Shown here in pieces: positions 6,937 through 10,897 of a stretch of DNA of 10,897 bases (position 1 is the first letter of the stretch; each line of letters opens with the position of its first letter). Location: positions 1 through 10,897 of the forward strand of contig CAZOLR010000051.1 in assembly GCA_964580905.1 (NCBI GenBank), given 5' to 3'. Under the pieces are notes generated by a model that saw nothing but the letters and a program-made list of their open reading frames with translations, was not told where the DNA came from and did not search any database. The position numbers and the translations under genes are program-made. Source of the stretch: G041228335 sp964580905 (GTDB lineage: Bacteria > Pseudomonadota > Alphaproteobacteria > Puniceispirillales > UBA1172).

Positions 6937-8417
6937 GTTCTTGTCTTGATTTATCCGCAGTCGAGGCCAAAGCGGCACTGACTGAAAAGAAAATTTCGGC
7001 GACCGAACTGACGCAAGCCTATCTCGATGCCGCAGCCCGGACCGAAGCTCTTAATGCCTATACCGAAGTCACGGCTGAAAAAGCCCTTGCCATGGCCAAG
7101 GCCAGCGATGATCGTATCGCAAAGGGTGAGGCCCGCGCGCTTGAGGGGATACCGATTGGTGTAAAGGATCTGTTCTGCACCAAAGGTGTCGAAACCACCG
7201 CCTGTTCGAATATCCTCAACGGCTTCAAACCGGTATACGAATCCACCGTAACGCAGAATCTCTGGGATGATGGTGCGGTGATGCTGGGCAAGCTTAACTG
7301 CGATGAATTTGCCATGGGTTCAGCGAACGAAACCAGCGCCCGCGGACCTGTCGCGTCACCATGGAAAGTCGCAGGTGATGATAAATCTTATGCTCCGGGC
7401 GGATCTTCAGGTGGGTCTGCGGCTTCGGTGGCTGCCCGCTCATCCCTGATGGCAACCGGCACGGACACAGGTGGGTCTATCCGTCAGCCGGCGGCTTTCT
7501 GCGGGGTGGTCGGGATCAAGCCGACCTACGGGCGTTGTTCGCGCCGCGGGATAGTGGCCTTTGCCTCTTCCCTTGATCAGGCAGGCCCGATCTGCCGCAC
7601 AGTGGAAGACGCGGCCCTCATGCTGCAATCCATGGCCAGCCATGATCCGGGGGATTCGACGTCGGTTTCTGAACCCATGCCGGATCTTCTCAAAGGGCTT
7701 GAGGACGGCGTTAAGGGGCTGAAGATCGGTATTCCGGCCGAATACACAATGGATGGCATGGACAGCGCGATTGTATCGCTCTGGGAAGAGGGCCGCAAAT
7801 GGCTTGAGGATGCGGGGGCGTCTTGTGTTGAAGTCTCCCTGCCGCATACAAAATATGCCCTGCCGACCTATTACATCGTGGCACCGGCCGAAGCGTCATC
7901 CAATCTCGCACGTTATGATGGCGTGCGCTACGGGGCGCGGATGGAAGGCAATTCACTTGATGAAATGTATGCCGCAACCCGGGCGGCAGGTTTCGGGGAT
8001 GAGGTGACCCGGCGTATCCTGATCGGTACATATGTGCTGTCGGCAGGATATTACGATGCCTATTATCTCAAGGCCCAGAAAACGCGACGCCTGATCCAGC
8101 AGGATTTCACCTCAGCTTTCAGCGGGGTTGATCTTCTGCTGACACCGGCAACGCCTTCAGCAGCTTTCCCGATCGGCCAGAAAATCACTGATCCGGTCAC
8201 CATGTATCTCAATGACGTGTTTACTGTTCCCGCGAGTCTGGCCGGTGTTCCGGCGATGTCGGTGCCTTCGGGACTTGCGGCAAACGGCCTGCCTCTCGGC
8301 CTGCAGCTGATCGCGCCGTCCTTCCGTGAGGATGTGCTTGTCAGGGCAGGGCGGGCAGTGGAGAAGGCGGCCGCCTTTTCCGCTGTTGCAACCAGAGCCG
8401 CAGGAGGCAGATCATGA
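6933..8417 (+). CDS. gatA: Asp/Glu-tRNA amidotransferase subunit A (amidase)
   Basis: Glutaminase subunit of GatCAB: it hydrolyses glutamine and sends ammonia through a tunnel to GatB. The 494-residue product is a full-length amidase-signature enzyme. The catalytic triad is visible: Lys78 in G-V-K-D, the cis-Ser158 in P-G-G-S-S-G-G-S-A (155-163) and the nucleophile Ser182 in T-D-T-G-G-S-I-R-Q-P (177-186). The 24-residue distance between the two serines matches that in known GatA proteins. V-G-I-K-P-T-Y-G-R (193-201) and F-A-S-S-L-D-Q-A-G-P (210-219) distinguish GatA from generic amidases. A short insert at about 146-153 before the P-G-G-S-S loop is common in proteobacterial GatA. AGGTGG precedes the ATG, which lies inside the gatC stop (ATGA). 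Identification is firm. Confidence 0.97.
   Translation: MSSCLDLSAVEAKAALTEKKISATELTQAYLDAAARTEALNAYTEVTAEKALAMAKASDDRIAKGEARALEGIPIGVKDLFCTKGVETTACSNILNGFKPVYESTVTQNLWDDGAVMLGKLNCDEFAMGSANETSARGPVASPWKVAGDDKSYAPGGSSGGSAASVAARSSLMATGTDTGGSIRQPAAFCGVVGIKPTYGRCSRRGIVAFASSLDQAGPICRTVEDAALMLQSMASHDPGDSTSVSEPMPDLLKGLEDGVKGLKIGIPAEYTMDGMDSAIVSLWEEGRKWLEDAGASCVEVSLPHTKYALPTYYIVAPAEASSNLARYDGVRYGARMEGNSLDEMYAATRAAGFGDEVTRRILIGTYVLSAGYYDAYYLKAQKTRRLIQQDFTSAFSGVDLLLTPATPSAAFPIGQKITDPVTMYLNDVFTVPASLAGVPAMSVPSGLAANGLPLGLQLIAPSFREDVLVRAGRAVEKAAAFSAVATRAAGGRS
8402..8407 (+). promoter_or_regulatory. Shine-Dalgarno of gatB
   Basis: AGGAGG, six nt before the gatB ATG and inside the last codons of gatA. It is the strongest ribosome-binding site in the window and fixes the gatB start at 8414. 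Confidence 0.8.
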
Positions 8418-9877
8418 CGGAAAATACTAACCTGGTTGAAGGCCGTACCGGCCTGTGGGAAGTGGTGATCGGCCTTGAGGTTCATGCCCAGGTTTCCAGC
8501 CATTCAAAGCTTTTCTCCGGATCTTCGGCGGAGTTCGGGGCCGGGCCTAATGAGCATGTCTCCCTGGTGGATGCGGCGATGCCGGGGATGCTTCCGGTGA
8601 TCAACAGCTATTGTGTGGAGCAGGCTGTCCGTACCGGTCTTGGCATTAACGCTGAGGTCAATCTGGTCAGTGTTTTTGATCGCAAGAACTATTTCTATGC
8701 TGATCTGCCACAAGGGTATCAGATCAGCCAGTACAAACAGCCGATCATCGGTGAAGGCAGTATCACAATCGATCTTAAGGATGGCACAACACGTGAGATC
8801 GGTATTGAACGCCTGCACCTTGAGCAAGACGCAGGCAAATCGCTGCACGATCAGCATCCGAGCAAATCCTATATCGATCTCAACCGTTCAGGGGTCGCGC
8901 TGATGGAGATTGTCTCCCGCCCGGATATGAGATCAGCGGAAGAGGCCGCGGCTTATGTCAGCAAGCTTCGCTCCATTCTCCGCTTTCTCGGGACATGTGA
9001 CGGCAATATGGAAGAAGGATCATTGCGGGCGGACTGTAATGTGTCGGTGCGTCGGCCCGGAGAGCCTTTTGGCACCAGAACCGAAACCAAGAATCTCAAT
9101 TCAATTCGCTTTATCTCGCAGGCTATCACCAGCGAAGTTGCGCGCCAGATCGAAATTCTGGAAGACGGCGGGGTGATTGATCAGGAAACAAGGCTCTTTG
9201 ATACCAGTACTGGCATGACACGTGCCATGCGATCCAAGGAAGACGCCCATGATTACCGGTATTTCCCTGATCCGGATCTTCTGCCGCTTGTTCTCGACAA
9301 AGCCTGGGTTGAGGATATTCGCGCAAATCTGCCAGAACTGCCAGACGCGCTCAAGTCGCGTCTCATCAGCCAGTACGGGCTGACACCGTATGACGCCACC
9401 GTTATCAGCGAAGACCGCGAGACGGCGGCTTTCTATGAAGCGGTTGCATCAGGGCGTGACCCCAAACTTGCCGCCAACTGGATGACGGTGGAACTGTTCG
9501 GTGCCCTCAACAAGATGGGCAAGAGCCTTGATGAAAGCCCGGTTTCCCCGGATCATCTCGGCGCGCTTGTCGGTCTTATCAGTGACGGAACGATCTCCGG
9601 CCGGATTGCCAAAGACGTGTTCGCTTCCATGGTGGAGACCGGCGAAAGCCCGGATAAGATCATCGAAGAGAAAGGCCTGCGGCAGGTTTCCGATACCGGC
9701 GAAATCGAAGCCATGATTGATACGGTGCTGGCTGAAAATACCGACAAGGTTGAAGAATACCGCGGCGGCAAGGACAAGCTTTTCGGCTTCTTTGTCGGTC
9801 AGGTAATGAAAGCCTCCAAAGGTCAGGCCAATCCGGGCATGGTGAACCAACTGCTCAAGGCGAAACTGGACGGCTAG
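8414..9877 (+). CDS. gatB: Asp/Glu-tRNA amidotransferase subunit B
   Basis: Subunit of GatCAB that binds the misacylated tRNA, phosphorylates the side chain of its Glu or Asp with ATP, and swaps the phosphate for ammonia delivered from GatA. The 487-residue product has the family signatures in order: V-I-G-L-E-V-H-A-Q (18-26), L-V-D-A-A-M-P-G-M-L-P (51-61), R-K-N-Y-F-Y-A-D-L-P-Q-G-Y-Q (90-103), I-D-L-N-R-S-G-V-A-L-M-E-I (154-166), E-E-G-S-L-R-A-D-C-N-V-S (200-211), R-T-E-T-K-N-L-N-S (222-230) and H-D-Y-R-Y-F-P-D-P-D (279-288). A helical YqeY-like tRNA-binding tail follows from about 335 to the end. Length and motifs are complete. It overlaps gatA by ATGA and converges on the HAD phosphatase gene, sharing the CTAG of both stops. 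GatCAB implies the organism lacks glutaminyl- and/or asparaginyl-tRNA synthetase, which cannot be checked here. Confidence 0.97.
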   Translation: MTENTNLVEGRTGLWEVVIGLEVHAQVSSHSKLFSGSSAEFGAGPNEHVSLVDAAMPGMLPVINSYCVEQAVRTGLGINAEVNLVSVFDRKNYFYADLPQGYQISQYKQPIIGEGSITIDLKDGTTREIGIERLHLEQDAGKSLHDQHPSKSYIDLNRSGVALMEIVSRPDMRSAEEAAAYVSKLRSILRFLGTCDGNMEEGSLRADCNVSVRRPGEPFGTRTETKNLNSIRFISQAITSEVARQIEILEDGGVIDQETRLFDTSTGMTRAMRSKEDAHDYRYFPDPDLLPLVLDKAWVEDIRANLPELPDALKSRLISQYGLTPYDATVISEDRETAAFYEAVASGRDPKLAANWMTVELFGALNKMGKSLDESPVSPDHLGALVGLISDGTISGRIAKDVFASMVETGESPDKIIEEKGLRQVSDTGEIEAMIDTVLAENTDKVEEYRGGKDKLFGFFVGQVMKASKGQANPGMVNQLLKAKLDG

Positions 9878-10626
9878 CGGAACAGCTGTTCCATGACGTC
9901 TGCCAGCCCTTCGATACTTGGCAGAACGGCATCTGTTTCGGGGATGAATTCAGGTTTCCGGGGCGCGGTGTCAGCAATCGTGATGAACCCCCTGAAACCG
10001 GCATTATGTGCGGCGGCCCAGTCTGTTGCTGTATCACCTACCATCACCGATTGTTGAGGCGTTACACCCATCCGGCGGCAGCATTCGAGCAGGCCGTCAG
10101 CATCAGGCTTACGGCCGAACCCGCTGTCGGCACAGATGATGGCGTCAAAACAATCCCTGATCTTCATGTCGCTGAGGTTGATATGGGCGCTTTCGGTATT
10201 GTCGTTGGTGGCAACCGCAAGCGCATAGCCTTGTTCACGAAGCTCCGTCAATGCGCGCAGCACGTCACCCTTGGCCACGGTCTTGCCGCGTACGGTTTCC
10301 TGGCTTATGCGCAGTATATCGGCACGATAGCGGGCATGATCATCGAAAACAGGGGCAAGCCCCGGTTCCATTCCGGCCCAGATTTCACGCATTTCGGCAA
10401 AGGTTCCCGCGGCAAAGGCGCCGTTCTCAACGATTGTTCCGGTATCGGTGCCCGGGGTGATGTTCACGCCCACCGCCGCAAGCAACGCGTCGCGGTCAGC
10501 CCGGCCATCCAGCCGGAAAACAAGGTATTCAGCCATGGCAATGATCACCGGCAGCCAGGTTTGGTTCAGATCAAGCAGAACGCCGTCCTTATCGAAAACA
10601 ATAAGCCGGACAGATGGTTGGGCCAT
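9874..10626 (-). CDS. HAD-superfamily phosphatase (phosphoglycolate phosphatase-like)
   Basis: Haloacid dehalogenase-type phosphohydrolase of 250 residues, cytoplasmic, with no signal peptide. All four HAD motifs are present: motif I F-D-K-D-G (nucleophile Asp12, general acid Asp14), motif II A-T-N-D-N (Thr140), motif III G-R-K-P-D (Lys173) and motif IV V-G-D-T-A-T-D (Asp198, Asp202). A helical cap lies between motifs I and II (about 20-125), as in Gph-like members. The substrate cannot be read from sequence; phosphoglycolate or another small phosphate ester is a guess. The ATG at 10626 is chosen because AAGGA lies 9 nt upstream and the motif I strand starts a few residues later. The frame stays open upstream to a TTG at 10749, but that extension resembles no HAD domain. 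Its stop shares CTAG with the stop of gatB. No link to tRNA amidation is evident. Confidence 0.9.
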   Translation of the reverse strand: MAQPSVRLIVFDKDGVLLDLNQTWLPVIIAMAEYLVFRLDGRADRDALLAAVGVNITPGTDTGTIVENGAFAAGTFAEMREIWAGMEPGLAPVFDDHARYRADILRISQETVRGKTVAKGDVLRALTELREQGYALAVATNDNTESAHINLSDMKIRDCFDAIICADSGFGRKPDADGLLECCRRMGVTPQQSVMVGDTATDWAAAHNAGFRGFITIADTAPRKPEFIPETDAVLPSIEGLADVMEQLFR

Positions 10627-10635
10627 GGGGATATA

Positions 10636-10640
10636 TCCTT
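10636..10640 (-). promoter_or_regulatory. Shine-Dalgarno deciding the HAD phosphatase start
   Basis: On the minus strand AAGGA stands 9 nt before the ATG at 10626. It supports this start over the upstream in-frame TTG at 10749. Confidence 0.65.
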
Positions 10641-10767
10641 GTTGAGATGATGGAGAGGCGACGTTGAAAAGGGCATCTTGCCAGCATGAAGGCCCTTGGG
10701 CAAGAGCGTGGATCAGCCATGCCGGACTTCGGGTTACCAGAATCGACAAAAGAGATTATTTTGGCAT

Positions 10768-10796
10768 TTGACAGGGGCGGCGCATGGCGGTAGGAA
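10768..10796 (+). promoter_or_regulatory. Candidate promoter for the tRNA-Ser gene
   Basis: A perfect TTGACA (10768-10773) is followed after exactly 17 nt by TAGGAA (10791-10796), a 3 of 6 match to the -10 consensus. Transcription would begin near 10803, about 40 nt before the tRNA. It lies in the non-coding gap between the HAD gene and the tRNA, in the right direction. The weak -10 limits confidence. Confidence 0.4.
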
Positions 10797-10844
10797 AGGG
10801 ACATGCATACGCCGTGGGGCTTTGCCCATAGACCCACTTTTCGC

Positions 10845-10897
10845 GGAGGGGTGGCCGAGTGGCTGAAGGCGGCGGTTTGCTAAATCGTTAAAGGAAG
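10845..10897 (+). tRNA. tRNA-Ser (anticodon GCU), 3' part beyond window
   Basis: The first 53 bases of a serine tRNA that reads AGC/AGU codons. The acceptor 5' strand is GGAGGGG (10845-10851), followed by T-G and a D-arm with a GCC/GGC stem (10854-10870) and the A-G-x-G-G loop signature. The anticodon stem (10872-10876 with 10884-10888) encloses the loop TTGCTAA (10877-10883), with anticodon GCT at 10879-10881. The stem contains two G-U pairs. The bases after it (10889-10897) begin the long variable arm expected of a class II serine tRNA. The T-arm and 3' acceptor strand are cut off by the right edge, so the acceptor pairing cannot be checked. Confidence 0.92.

Noticed and set aside
10006..10650. 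Plus-strand open frame of about 214 codons opposite the HAD gene.
   Set aside because: The minus strand holds all four HAD motifs in order; the opposite frame has no recognisable feature and no convincing ribosome site.
10627..10749. In-frame upstream extension of the HAD gene to a TTG start (41 extra codons).
   Set aside because: No ribosome site supports the TTG, the extra residues resemble no part of a HAD protein, and the ATG at 10626 has AAGGA at good spacing directly before motif I.
1..10897. Search for CRISPR arrays, insertion sequences, phage or defence genes and direct repeats.
   Set aside because: No spaced direct repeats, transposase-like proteins, terminal inverted repeats or foreign-looking genes were seen; the window is almost fully occupied by housekeeping genes.

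Overview
The window is a housekeeping stretch of a bacterial chromosome, most likely from an alphaproteobacterium. Three things point there: the minus-strand gene order ruvX-pyrB-pyrC-plsY-dprA-topA; a dihydroorotase-like protein that lacks the catalytic metal motif, encoded directly behind pyrB; and the complete gatC-gatA-gatB set, meaning Gln-tRNA(Gln) and/or Asn-tRNA(Asn) is made by transamidation. The sequence is moderately GC-rich. Nothing visible narrows the order or genus with confidence.

Layout: positions 1-6591 hold six minus-strand genes, read right to left. These are ruvX (Holliday-junction resolvase-like / rRNA-processing nuclease), pyrB (aspartate carbamoyltransferase), pyrC-like (probable non-catalytic dihydroorotase), plsY (glycerol-3-phosphate acyltransferase), dprA (DNA-processing protein) and topA (DNA topoisomerase I, whose 3' end runs off the left edge). 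The first four are tightly packed: a 7-nt gap, a 4-nt overlap and an 11-nt overlap. dprA and topA follow after gaps of 53 and 64 nt. A short divergent gap at about 6592-6648 separates ruvX from the plus-strand operon gatC-gatA-gatB, in which both junctions are ATGA overlaps. gatB converges on a minus-strand HAD-family phosphatase gene, and the two stop codons share a single CTAG. After a gap of about 220 bases, a tRNA-Ser(GCU) gene starts and is cut by the right edge.

Functionally, the left block mixes DNA topology and recombination (topA, dprA, ruvX) with pyrimidine synthesis (pyrB/pyrC') and phospholipid synthesis (plsY), while the right block is tRNA-dependent amidation. I found no mobile element, CRISPR array, prophage, toxin-antitoxin pair or cryptic gene system. 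The observation most worth following is the dihydroorotase pseudoenzyme, whose HxH motif reads R-V-Q. Loss of these ligands is a known theme in pyrB-linked dihydroorotase homologs, so it is interesting but not unprecedented. Every coding call rests on recognising motifs by eye; no database search was possible.
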